NCBI GenBank assembly: GCA_001303025.1
Contig: LJNK01000021.1
Coordinates: 1-47,362, forward strand
Length of the DNA: 47,362 nucleotides
Direction: 5' to 3'
Source of the DNA: Deltaproteobacteria bacterium SG8_13
Lineage (GTDB): Bacteria; Desulfobacterota; Desulfobacteria; Desulfobacterales; SG8-13
The notes under the pieces: generated by a model
The model's input: only the letters and a program-made list of their open reading frames with translations
What the model was told of the DNA's origin: nothing
Databases searched by the model: none
Part shown: one piece after another, positions 29,934 through 38,519 of the stretch
How positions within the stretch are numbered: position 1 is the first letter of the stretch
Layout: every line of letters begins with the position of its first letter
Program-made: the position numbers and the translations under genes

Positions 29934-31451
29934 ATGAGTCCATCATCATCTGCGGCACAGGTCGATCGTTTCACCATTTTGCTGGTGGATGACAACACCG
30001 CCAACCTGCAGGTATTGCGCGAGGCGCTCGATGGTCAGGGATATAAACTGCTGGTGGCCAAAAACGGCCCGAGCGCACTGAATATTGTGCAAAAGGCCGC
30101 TCCGGATCTGATTCTGCTGGACATCATGATGCCGGAGATGGACGGATACGAAGTTTGCGCCACGCTGAAGAAGGATTCGCAGACCGCCCATATTCCGGTG
30201 ATCTTCATCACCGCCATGACCGATCAGCAGGATGAAGCCAAAGGACTTGCCCTGGGAGCCGTGGACTACATCACCAAACCGATCAACCCGGAGCTGGTGA
30301 GCGCCCGGGTTCAAAACCAGCTGGAGCTCAAACGACACCGGGACCACCTGGAAGAAATGGTCAAAAGGCGAACGCGTGAACTGGAGCTGACCCAGGCGAT
30401 TTTGATCGAAGGCCTGGCCACGTTGGCGGAATGCCGCGACCCGGAAACCGGGGGACACATCAAGCGAACCCAGAACTATGTCAAGGCGCTGGCCCTGAAA
30501 CTCAAGGAGCACGAACGCTTTCGGGATCAGCTGTCCGATGAGACCGTCGAGTTGCTCTACCTGTCCGCTCCCTTGCACGATGTCGGCAAGGTGGGGGTGC
30601 GCGACAATATCTTGTTGAAACGGGGCAAGCTGACCGATGAAGAATTCGAAGAGATGAAAAAGCACACCACCGTCGGTCACCAGACCCTGAAGATGATAGA
30701 AAGAAAACTCGGACAGAGCTCGTTTCTGCAATGCGCCCGGCAGATCGCTTATACCCACCAGGAGAAGTGGGACGGCAGCGGCTATCCGCAGGGTTTGGCC
30801 GGAGACGGGATACCGGTTGCCGGACGCCTGATGGCGCTGGCCGATGTCTATGACGCCCTGATCAGCAAGCGGGTCTACAAACCGCCGATGTCCCACGAGG
30901 AAGCAGCCGCGATCATCGTGAAGGGCAAAAACCGACATTTCGATCCGGACGTGGTCGATGCGTTCGTGGCGCTCGGCGATACCTTCCGCAACATCGCTCT
31001 GGCCTACGCCGATTACGACGAAGAAAGAGAAGCACTCGGCGGCCTGGCTCACCGCCGGCCGCAGGTCGGAGGCCGGACGGTTCGGGTACTGCTGGTCGAA
31101 GACAACGAGATCAACCGGGAGATAATGGCAAGCCAGTTGAGCTCCCTCGACTACCAGGTCGACGCAGCCATAAATGGCAAGGAAGCGCTGCAGCGATACA
31201 TGGATGCAGAGTACGATGCCGTTCTTACGGACATCGACATGCCGGAGATGGACGGGTACGAGTTGGTAAAGAAAATTCGACACTCCCGGAAAGACTCCGG
31301 CCGGCCGATTCCCATTTTTGCCATTACGGCCAGTGATTTTGACCTGACCGAAGAGCGGGCCAGGTCACTTGGCTTCAGTGGTTATATGCTCAAGCCGCTC
31401 GATCCGGAGCTTCTGCAGCAAAAGCTTGCGGGGATGCTCGAAGATTCGTGA
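29934..31451 (+). CDS. REC-HD-GYP-REC protein, probable cyclic-di-GMP phosphodiesterase
   Basis: A 505-residue protein with receiver domains at both ends. REC1 (about 13-130) has D63 in LLDIMMPEMDGY. The HD-GYP domain (about 150-355) has GHIKRTQNYV, H215-D216 in HDVGKVGVRDNIL, and the GYP motif in WDGSGYPQGLAGDGIP, so the residues needed for cyclic-di-GMP hydrolysis are visible. REC2 (about 380-500) has VLTDIDMPEMDGY and MLKPLDPELL. The ATG at 29934 has AAGGA eight bases upstream; an ATG at 29904 after GGGG is nearly as good. It follows the hybrid kinase directly and is its most likely output partner. Confidence 0.93.
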   Translation: MSPSSSAAQVDRFTILLVDDNTANLQVLREALDGQGYKLLVAKNGPSALNIVQKAAPDLILLDIMMPEMDGYEVCATLKKDSQTAHIPVIFITAMTDQQDEAKGLALGAVDYITKPINPELVSARVQNQLELKRHRDHLEEMVKRRTRELELTQAILIEGLATLAECRDPETGGHIKRTQNYVKALALKLKEHERFRDQLSDETVELLYLSAPLHDVGKVGVRDNILLKRGKLTDEEFEEMKKHTTVGHQTLKMIERKLGQSSFLQCARQIAYTHQEKWDGSGYPQGLAGDGIPVAGRLMALADVYDALISKRVYKPPMSHEEAAAIIVKGKNRHFDPDVVDAFVALGDTFRNIALAYADYDEEREALGGLAHRRPQVGGRTVRVLLVEDNEINREIMASQLSSLDYQVDAAINGKEALQRYMDAEYDAVLTDIDMPEMDGYELVKKIRHSRKDSGRPIPIFAITASDFDLTEERARSLGFSGYMLKPLDPELLQQKLAGMLEDS

Positions 31452-31496
31452 ACGGCAAGCCCTGCTGTGTAACCCTTACTGGTATCAGGAGGAAAC

Positions 31497-32027
31497 GTGA
31501 AGATTTACCGGCTGTTGACAGCGCTGTTTGTGTTGCCCGCTCTTTGCGGATGTACCGGTGTCCCGGAAGGTTTGCAGCCGGTGACCGGCTTCGACCCGGA
31601 ACGGTACCTGGGCACATGGTTTGAAATTGCCCGCCTGGACCACTCCTTCGAACGCGGGCTGAGCAACGTGTCGGCTACCTACTCCCGCGGAGCCGGCGAA
31701 GAAATAGCAGTGCGAAACCGGGGGTATGAAGACAAGACCGGAAAGTGGAAGGAAATCGAAGGCCGGGCAAGGTTCATCGAAAATCCGAATGTCGGCAGCC
31801 TCAAAGTCTCATTTTTCGGGCCATTTTACAGCGGGTATCATATTATCTTCCTCGAAAAAGAGAACTATGCGTATGCCATGGTTGCAGGCTACAAACGCGA
31901 CTACCTCTGGATTTTATCGCGACAACCGGTGCTGGATAAGGCGATCCTGGCGGATCTGGTGTCCAAGGCGGATCAATGTGGCTTTGAGACCGATCAATTG
32001 ATCTATGTGACCCACAGCGCTCCCTGA
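31497..32027 (+). CDS. blc: Bacterial lipocalin lipoprotein
   Basis: A 176-residue lipocalin of the Blc type. The signal peptide ends at the lipobox LCGC near residue 18, giving a lipid-anchored protein, in E. coli on the outer membrane. The lipocalin signature is YLGTWFEIARLDHSFERGL near residue 37, followed by the strand motifs NRGYEDKTGKWKEIEGRARF and YAYAMVAGYKRDYLWILSR. Family members bind lysophospholipids or fatty acids and are stress-related. The GTG start has a strong AGGAGG six bases upstream. It lies 45 bases after the HD-GYP gene and may be read with it. Confidence 0.93.
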   Translation: MKIYRLLTALFVLPALCGCTGVPEGLQPVTGFDPERYLGTWFEIARLDHSFERGLSNVSATYSRGAGEEIAVRNRGYEDKTGKWKEIEGRARFIENPNVGSLKVSFFGPFYSGYHIIFLEKENYAYAMVAGYKRDYLWILSRQPVLDKAILADLVSKADQCGFETDQLIYVTHSAP

Positions 32028-32049
32028 GTCAGGGCATAGAGCGCAACGC

Positions 32050-32375
32050 ATTGAGGCCTCAAACGGAATTAGCGACCACATTCATCGGTATGAGCGCAGG
32101 ACCTCGCTGGTTTCCGTATTCGGCAACCTGATCATCGGTGTTGTCGGTGTCGTTTTTGCCGTCTACGGCCATTCCCAGGCCATTATGCTCGATGGCCTGT
32201 TTAACCTGGCGTACTTTGCGGCCGGGCTGTTTACCCTGAAGGTCGCCGCCCTGGTGCAGCAAGGCGACGACGGGCGCTTTCCGCTGGGCTATGCGTTTTC
32301 GAACCCCTGATCAATGGGATGAAAGGGGTGCTGGTACTGGGGATTTCGATCATGGCGCTGATCGGCGCCGAAGTG
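32050..32375 (+). pseudogene. Cation-diffusion-facilitator gene remnant
   Basis: The plus strand encodes a CDF-like N-terminal half without a start codon: RRTSLVSVFGNLIIGVVG, then AIMLDGLFNLAYFAAGLFT and DDGRFPLGYAF, up to a stop at 32308. One frame over, from 32298, the protein continues as FEPLINGMKGVLVLGISIMA and stops resembling the family near 32375. A single-base loss near 32294-32298 explains the shift. The rest of the gene is missing. So it is a decayed metal or cation transporter fragment left between blc and the phospholipase D gene. Confidence 0.75.
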
Positions 32376-32589
32376 AATTTGTGCGGCACGCCAGCAAGAT
32401 GCCGGGACCCGGCAATCGATTTTGCCCTCTGCCCTATCCGTAATTGACGCCGCCGTTCGAAGAATAACAGATCCGGAATCCGCCGTGAACAAAGCCGCGC
32501 AGGCGATCTGTCGTCACATGCCCTTGACCCTCGCAGCAGCAAGGCACTATAGAGAGGAGGGAGTTCCCAAAACGCACACGGAGCTTTTC
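32376..32589. other. Gap after the transporter remnant
   Basis: No gene is visible. Open frames running through it into the phospholipase gene lack a plausible start, and their translation is unpatterned. It may hold the promoter of the phospholipase gene, but I see no clear boxes. Confidence 0.4.
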
Positions 32590-34125
32590 ATGCGAACCAA
32601 ACCTTGCATATTGCTGGTCATCGCTGCAGTGCTTGCCGGCGGTTGCGCCACCCTCGCGGAGCCTCCCATTACACCGGATGTCTATTCGATGCCTCCGGCT
32701 GCAGCCGGCAAGCCGGCAGAATTCGCCTTGCAGTTTGAGCGGTCGAATGCCACCGGTCAGTCCGGGTTTTTAGTGCTGGAACACAACGAGGAAGCCATGA
32801 ACTGGCGCCTGGCGCTGATCGATCATGCGACGGTTTCCATCGATGCGCAGTATTTCATCTGGCAGGCCGATGCCGCCGGAAGGCTGTTGTTCGACCGCCT
32901 GCTCAAAGCGGCCGATCGCGGGGTGCGCGTGCGCGTGCTGGTCGATGACCTGGTCTTTGCACCCAAGGATCGCTCCATTGCCAACATCTGTCGGCATCCC
33001 AATTTCGAGATCAAAATCTTCAATCCCGGTAGGATACGTGAAAGCACGCTCGGTGGAATCGGTGAATTTTTGCTCTACTTCAAAGAACTCAACCGCCGGA
33101 TGCACAACAAGCTTTTTGTTGTCGATAACCGCATGGCCATAGTCGGCGGCCGCAATATCGGAAACGAGTACTTCGGCCTGGGACAAAAATACAACTTCCG
33201 GGACCTCGACGTGCTGGTGACAGGGCCGGTCGTCGAGGAACTCTCCCGGGCTTTCGACGTGTACTGGAACACCAAACTCGCCTATCCCGGCAGCGCCATG
33301 TCCAGTGACGCAACGATCGAAGAGCTTCAGATCCTGCGGGAGGCGTTCGAAGAAACCCTGCGCAATGACCGGGAGGTTCTGGCTGCTTACCCGATGGAGC
33401 CGATTCAGTGGAAAGATAAACTGGAAAAGCTCCCCTCGCGCATGAAAGCCGGCGAGGCGCATTTTATTCAGGATGTTCCGATTCTCTTCAAAGGGGAAGA
33501 ATATCGACTGGCCGATATGCTCGATCACCTGGCAGAGCCAAATGACGAGGAAATCATCGTCGTCACGCCCTACCTCATTCCCGGGGGTACGTTACTGGAG
33601 GATCTCGCCCGGCTGTCGTCTGAGGGCGTGATGGTAAAAATCCTGACCGGATCGATGGGGGCCAACAATCACACAGCGGCCCACAGCCACTACAAGAAAT
33701 ACCGCCGCCGGATTCTCGCCACCGGCGCGCAACTGTATGAATTCAAGCACGACCCCTCGCCGGAGATACGCGATATTTGCGATGTGGAGCCGATCCGGGC
33801 CAAGTTCATTTCCCTGCACATCAAAGCAATTGTCGGCGACCGCAAGCGCTGTTTTGTCGGTTCGCTGAACCTGGATCCCCGTGCTTTGGCGATCAATACC
33901 GAAAACGGCCTTTACATCGAATCTGCCGGATTGTGTGCAGAGATGGCCGAGCAGTTCGATGGACTGATGATGCCGGAAAACGCCTGGCGCGTCACCGTCG
34001 ACGAAGAAAACCGGCTCCGCTGGGAATCGAGTTCCGGCACCGTATCGGTGCAGCCGGCCCGCAGTTTCGGGCAGCGCATCGCCGATTTCTTTTTCCGCCT
34101 GATTCCGATCGAAAGCCAGCTGTAG
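32590..34125 (+). CDS. Phospholipase D-family lipoprotein
   Basis: A 511-residue protein with a lipoprotein signal (lipobox LAGGC near residue 20). It has two HKD catalytic motifs of the phospholipase D superfamily, HNKLFVVDNRMAIVGGRN near residue 175 and HIKAIVGDRKRCFVGSLN near residue 412, so both halves of the active site are present. Length and layout resemble periplasmic or outer-membrane cardiolipin-synthase-like proteins such as ClsC, but the substrate is not proved. The ATG at 32590 has GGAG seven bases upstream; longer frames would bury the signal peptide. It converges with the MtnX-like gene. Confidence 0.9.
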   Translation: MRTKPCILLVIAAVLAGGCATLAEPPITPDVYSMPPAAAGKPAEFALQFERSNATGQSGFLVLEHNEEAMNWRLALIDHATVSIDAQYFIWQADAAGRLLFDRLLKAADRGVRVRVLVDDLVFAPKDRSIANICRHPNFEIKIFNPGRIRESTLGGIGEFLLYFKELNRRMHNKLFVVDNRMAIVGGRNIGNEYFGLGQKYNFRDLDVLVTGPVVEELSRAFDVYWNTKLAYPGSAMSSDATIEELQILREAFEETLRNDREVLAAYPMEPIQWKDKLEKLPSRMKAGEAHFIQDVPILFKGEEYRLADMLDHLAEPNDEEIIVVTPYLIPGGTLLEDLARLSSEGVMVKILTGSMGANNHTAAHSHYKKYRRRILATGAQLYEFKHDPSPEIRDICDVEPIRAKFISLHIKAIVGDRKRCFVGSLNLDPRALAINTENGLYIESAGLCAEMAEQFDGLMMPENAWRVTVDEENRLRWESSSGTVSVQPARSFGQRIADFFFRLIPIESQL

Positions 34126-34170
34126 GGAAACCGAGGGGCGCGCTAGGTTCGCTGCGGCACTTATTGTCGG

Positions 34171-34824
34171 CTATGTCGCCAGCCAGCGCTTGGATAGGTG
34201 GTTGATCACGTCGAAGAAATCTTTCCAGCCGAGATACTGCCTGCCTTTTGACTTCATGTATTCGGCCAGGTAATCGCGGGCGAATACCATGTCTGCCGCC
34301 ATGGCCATGTTCAGGTCCGTGATGCCGTCGCCGATGGCAACCGCATGTTCGCAGCGATATTCGGCCATCACCGCTGCCTTGGCTACCGTTTCGGTTTCCC
34401 CTTCCCATCGAGAGTGCAGTTTCAGGTTGGGCCCATCGGTGCTTACCGTGGGAGCGTGTATGGCGTGGATGCGACCGGTGTAATCCTGCAGCCGGGTGGT
34501 CACCGAATCGAGCAGACCGCCGGAGATGATCACAAAGGGAATCCCGTGAAAGTAAAGATAATCGAGCAATTCGGCAAACCCTGCACGAATTTGCTTGCCG
34601 CGGATATAATCGATGACCTCAGGATAGCGATCGGACGGTATCGATTCCACCAGCCGGCGCACACCCTCCTTCAACGTCATGCTGCCACTGCCCACCTGCC
34701 GGGCCGCGCTGTGATAGTCTTGAGTGGAAAACGCCTCCAGCATCCCGGAAAAAGTCTCTTCCACGGTGATGGTTCCATCGAAATCGCAGAAAACGATCCG
34801 CTTGTGCAGTGGCCTGGGGTCCAT
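34171..34824 (-). CDS. MtnX-like HAD phosphatase
   Basis: A 217-residue HAD-superfamily (type IB) phosphatase. Motif I is FCDFDGTIT near residue 10, motif II is VIISGG near residue 96 and motif IV is AIGDGITDLNMA near residue 167. Size and motif context fit the MtnX/phosphoserine-phosphatase-like group. MtnX acts in methionine salvage, and the upstream trans-sulfuration gene makes a sulfur-amino-acid role reasonable, but the other mtn genes are absent here. The start at 34824 has a poor ribosome binding site; a GTG at 34836 is possible. It lies 22 bases after the PLP enzyme gene. Confidence 0.8.
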   Translation of the reverse strand: MDPRPLHKRIVFCDFDGTITVEETFSGMLEAFSTQDYHSAARQVGSGSMTLKEGVRRLVESIPSDRYPEVIDYIRGKQIRAGFAELLDYLYFHGIPFVIISGGLLDSVTTRLQDYTGRIHAIHAPTVSTDGPNLKLHSRWEGETETVAKAAVMAEYRCEHAVAIGDGITDLNMAMAADMVFARDYLAEYMKSKGRQYLGWKDFFDVINHLSKRWLAT

Positions 34825-34846
34825 TGGGCGATTCACCGGCTCGATT

Positions 34847-35977
34847 TCATCCGTAAAGGGCCTGGTCAAGGTCGGCCACCAAGTCGTCTGTATCCTCGAT
34901 GCCCACCGACAGCCGGAACAGCCCATCCGATATTCCCATCTGGCGCCGGTCCTCGGCTGAAACTTTCACATGCGAAGTGAGCGCCGGTGCGCAAACGATG
35001 GTCTCCACGCCGCCGAGGCTCAATGCAGGGGTAATGAGTTTCAGGTTCCGAACAAACCGGTCCGGCGGAATTTTAGACTCATCCAGCTCAAAGGAGAGCA
35101 TCCCACCGAACCCGCGCATTTGTTTACTGGCAATCTCAAAGCCGGGGTGGGTTTCCAGGCCCGGGTAATAGACCGTGGTGATCCGGGGATGGCCGTGCAG
35201 ATGTCGTGCAAGGGCCATGGCATTGCGGTTTTGCGTATCGACCCGTATGCCGAGTGTTTTTAAGCTTCTTTCCAGCAAATAGCAGGTGACCGCGTTCAGG
35301 CTGCCGCCAAAGTTGACCGCCGATGCCTTGATGCGCTCCATGATGTCGCGGGTCGTTAGCACGGCGCCGCAGCAAATGTCACTGTGGCCGCCGAGATATT
35401 TGGTGCCGCTGTGGATGACGACATCGATGCCCAGCTCGTGTGGATTCTGGTTAATGGGGGACGCAAACGTGTTGTCGATGGCCGTGCAGATGCCCTTGGA
35501 AGCTGCCAGTTGGGCGACAGCTGCGATGTCGGTTACCCGCAGCAGCGGGTTGGAGGGTGTTTCAATGTAAACCAGCCGGGTGTTGTCCCGAAGGGCTTTT
35601 TCAAATTCTTTCACCTCGCTGCCAACGAAGGTAAACTCGATACCGAAGCGCTCGAACTCGGCCGTAGCAAAATGGTGGGTGCCGCCGTAGATGTCCCGCT
35701 GCATGACCACATGATCGCCGCCGGATGCAAGTCCGAATACGACCGCGCTGATGGCGGCCATGCCTGAGCTGAACAGCAGACCGGCTTCGGTATTTTCAAG
35801 GGCGCGCAGTTTGTCGGACACGGCTGTCTGGTTGGGAGTGTTGAAATAGCGCGGGTAGACATTTTCAGCCATATCGACATACCGGAATGAAGACGAGGTG
35901 AAAATCGGCGAGTTCAATCCGCCGGTCAGACCGTCTGCAATCGAACCACTGTGGACGCATTGGGTGTTCTTGCTCAT
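34847..35977 (-). CDS. Trans-sulfuration PLP enzyme (cystathionine gamma-synthase/lyase type)
   Basis: A 376-residue Cys/Met metabolism PLP enzyme. Blocks: YFNTPNQTAVSDKLRALENTEAG, SSGMAAISAV near residue 70, YGGTHH near residue 98, PSNPLLRVTDI, and the PLP lysine K193 in HSGTKYLGGHSD. The C-terminal SLGGVETIVCAPALTSH block is typical for MetB, CGL and methionine gamma-lyase, and these cannot be told apart by eye. The YFNTPNQT block replaces the usual YSRxxNPT, so it is a divergent member. The start has GGAGA upstream. It is paired with the MtnX-like gene. Confidence 0.88.
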   Translation of the reverse strand: MSKNTQCVHSGSIADGLTGGLNSPIFTSSSFRYVDMAENVYPRYFNTPNQTAVSDKLRALENTEAGLLFSSGMAAISAVVFGLASGGDHVVMQRDIYGGTHHFATAEFERFGIEFTFVGSEVKEFEKALRDNTRLVYIETPSNPLLRVTDIAAVAQLAASKGICTAIDNTFASPINQNPHELGIDVVIHSGTKYLGGHSDICCGAVLTTRDIMERIKASAVNFGGSLNAVTCYLLERSLKTLGIRVDTQNRNAMALARHLHGHPRITTVYYPGLETHPGFEIASKQMRGFGGMLSFELDESKIPPDRFVRNLKLITPALSLGGVETIVCAPALTSHVKVSAEDRRQMGISDGLFRLSVGIEDTDDLVADLDQALYG

Positions 35978-36071
35978 CCTGGTATCTCCTTATATGCGTG
36001 CAGGATTTATTTCGACAAGGGCATGTTGCCAAGCTGTCTACATAATAGATAAATCAATGTGGAACAACTCA

Positions 36072-38519
36072 TTATTGCTTGTGTCGAAAAGCCGGATGTT
36101 TCGGTTCATCGTTGCGGTCCCCGGCAGCCGGCACCAGCAGGAGCTTGCCTTGCGCATGAGCTTCGACATCCGCTCGGTTCAGCCGCATCTGACGGTATTC
36201 CCCGTTCAGATACAGCTCGACCTGATCTTGGTGATGGGCGTTTCCCAACAACCCCGATTGACCGGTGGGCAAAACGTGCCAGGCTGTTTGCGGGCTTGCC
36301 AGGTCCACGATCATCCGCTGAGATGCCCCATGGTAGGCGGCAAACGGATCCGCATAGTGATACATGGACTTGTTCACGGTCAGGTGATTTCCGCCGACCG
36401 GGAAGGGGCCGATGGCAAACAGTCGATCCAGCGGTTTTTTCTTGCCCAGAACATGTTCAAAGGTCAAGGTGTGTCTGCGACCCCACCGCCAGGCTGATGG
36501 TTCGGCACCGACATTGCGACGCAGATCGTCGAGTGCCTGCCGCAGGCTTCTGTCAATGATGTCGTCGAGGGCTTCGACCGGTTTTGTGCGGATGTCATCG
36601 ATCCAGGCGGAGTCGCCGGAGCGAATAATGTGGCGCAAGGCCCTGGGAGGGAAAACCACGGACTTCATGTAGTCGTCAAACAGCGTGGCTTCGAGGTCGT
36701 CTCCGAATATGTTTTGCAGCAACCTGTGATAGACGGTTTCGAACAGGCAGGCTGCCGGGCTTTCCCTGTTCATCCGATAATCCCAGTTTGCCAGCAGACC
36801 GACGGCCTGCCGGTCGCCTTCGTCCCAGTCGCGCTTTTCAACTGCCGCTGTCAGCAACGGGGTCAGCTCCGAAGCCAGCAGGCAAGTGACGTCGGACTGC
36901 ATCTGCTTGAAATGCGAGGGAGACAGTTTTTTGCCGGTGTCGAGCAATTGATGGATGCGTGCGATACGATCCTGCGGCTCCCAGTATGTGCCGATGTGAA
37001 ACGGATAACCGGAGCCAGCCACGCGATTGTTGGCACTGGCAATGAAGCCCCGAGACGGGTTGATTTCGTGGGGGCGCTGATCGAACGGTATCCACCCGCC
37101 CCACTCGTAATCGCCCAACCAGCCCGGCACGGGCAGCAGGCCGAAGGGGTGATTGCGGACCGGTATGGTGGCGCTGCACCAGTATCCGATGTTTCCCTCG
37201 GTATCGGCGAAAACAAAATTCTGACCCGGCATGTGCCAGTCCCGCAGGGCCGTTACGATATCGGTGATATTTTTCGCCTGGGCAATTCGATGGACCGCTG
37301 CCACTGTCTGGATCACTTCGCGGCCGGTCCATCGGACCGACAGCGTCTGTTCGTCGAGGCGCTTTTCGAAGGCGCTGAAAACCGGTCCATGATGGGTGAA
37401 AAGGATATCGAGCACCACCGGTGCCTCGCCTTTGATCCGGATCGTCTCTTTCACGCTGTGCATGGTCTCCCAGCGGTTTGCTCTCCAGTACCGTCGGGGA
37501 TTGGAGGGGTCGATCCGCTCGATGTAAAAATCGACGTCGTCGGCCATTACCGTGGTGACTCCCCAGGCCGCATGCCGATTGTGCCCGACGGCCAGGCCCG
37601 GAAGCCCGGGGATGGAAAAACCGGCGGCATCAAGTGTCGGGCAGGTCAGGTGAACTTCCCACCAGGCCGAGGGATTGCTCAGCTCCAGATGGGTGTCGTT
37701 GGCCAAAACCGGTTTGCCGGACACAGACCGCTGGCCGGATATTACCCAGTTGTTGCTGGCAGCCGCACCCCAGGGACCGAGCCAGGCGGATACCTTCCGG
37801 ATCTGCTCGGCGACGGGTTCGATGACGGATTTCGGATAACGGATGTCAGGGGTGACGATCAGAGGGGCATCGGACGGGTAGTGGGGAAAAGCGTCTTTCA
37901 ATTTCTCCTCACCGACGGTTTCCAGCATCCGGGCGGCGGTCAGATCCGCTTTCCAGCCGAAACTCAGGCCCCAGTTCATTACCCGCAGAACGGCGATATA
38001 GTCGCTGTCGGTCCAGGGCTCCGGGCGATAGCCCAACAGCCTGAACTCCAGGGGGAGGTTTTCCTGCTGTTGCAAAAAAGCATTGATCCCGCGGCTGAAG
38101 GCCGCCGTGGCAAAGGCGTACGGGTCGCCGCGGGGCTCCAGATTCGTTCCGGCGGAAAGCGTACGGAAAAAACGATCCACGGGCAGCAGGTCGGCGCCCA
38201 ATATCTCCGCCAGTCGTCCCTGGCCGAGCCGCCGCATGAATTCCATCTGCCACAGGCGATCCTGGGCCATCGCATACCCCATGCCGAAGTACAGGTCCGG
38301 CTCGTTGGCAGCGGTTATGTGGGGGACACCGTATTCGTCGCGAATGATTTCCACCGATTGAACGAGGCCGCTCACCGCAGCGGTGCCGGAAATCATCGGT
38401 TGACTGGTGGAGACCGCCCGATGAAACCAGAGAACACCGGCGGCGACCGTCAGCACCCCGGCCGCTGCGATCGATGCGGCCGCCAGCAGCAGCCATTTCT
38501 TCCATTTGGTGTTATTCAT
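36072..38519 (-). CDS. Penicillin-acylase-family N-terminal nucleophile hydrolase
   Basis: An 815-residue Ntn hydrolase made as a precursor. A membrane anchor or signal (about residues 7-30) precedes the alpha chain (EIIRDEYGVPHITAANEPDLYFGMGYAMAQDRLWQME near residues 53-90, split here by family blocks). The likely beta-chain nucleophile is S255 in AASNNWVISG, where self-cleavage would occur. Later blocks include FIASANNRV and WDYRMNRESPAA. Family members cut penicillins, acyl-homoserine lactones or other amides; the substrate here is unknown. The ATG overlaps the MFS gene stop as ATGA, so the two are coupled. Location is predicted periplasmic or membrane-bound. Confidence 0.9.
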   Translation of the reverse strand: MNNTKWKKWLLLAAASIAAAGVLTVAAGVLWFHRAVSTSQPMISGTAAVSGLVQSVEIIRDEYGVPHITAANEPDLYFGMGYAMAQDRLWQMEFMRRLGQGRLAEILGADLLPVDRFFRTLSAGTNLEPRGDPYAFATAAFSRGINAFLQQQENLPLEFRLLGYRPEPWTDSDYIAVLRVMNWGLSFGWKADLTAARMLETVGEEKLKDAFPHYPSDAPLIVTPDIRYPKSVIEPVAEQIRKVSAWLGPWGAAASNNWVISGQRSVSGKPVLANDTHLELSNPSAWWEVHLTCPTLDAAGFSIPGLPGLAVGHNRHAAWGVTTVMADDVDFYIERIDPSNPRRYWRANRWETMHSVKETIRIKGEAPVVLDILFTHHGPVFSAFEKRLDEQTLSVRWTGREVIQTVAAVHRIAQAKNITDIVTALRDWHMPGQNFVFADTEGNIGYWCSATIPVRNHPFGLLPVPGWLGDYEWGGWIPFDQRPHEINPSRGFIASANNRVAGSGYPFHIGTYWEPQDRIARIHQLLDTGKKLSPSHFKQMQSDVTCLLASELTPLLTAAVEKRDWDEGDRQAVGLLANWDYRMNRESPAACLFETVYHRLLQNIFGDDLEATLFDDYMKSVVFPPRALRHIIRSGDSAWIDDIRTKPVEALDDIIDRSLRQALDDLRRNVGAEPSAWRWGRRHTLTFEHVLGKKKPLDRLFAIGPFPVGGNHLTVNKSMYHYADPFAAYHGASQRMIVDLASPQTAWHVLPTGQSGLLGNAHHQDQVELYLNGEYRQMRLNRADVEAHAQGKLLLVPAAGDRNDEPKHPAFRHKQ

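Noticed and set aside
29946..31283. Minus-strand open frame opposite the HD-GYP gene
   Set aside because: Antisense to a protein with complete REC and HD-GYP motifs.
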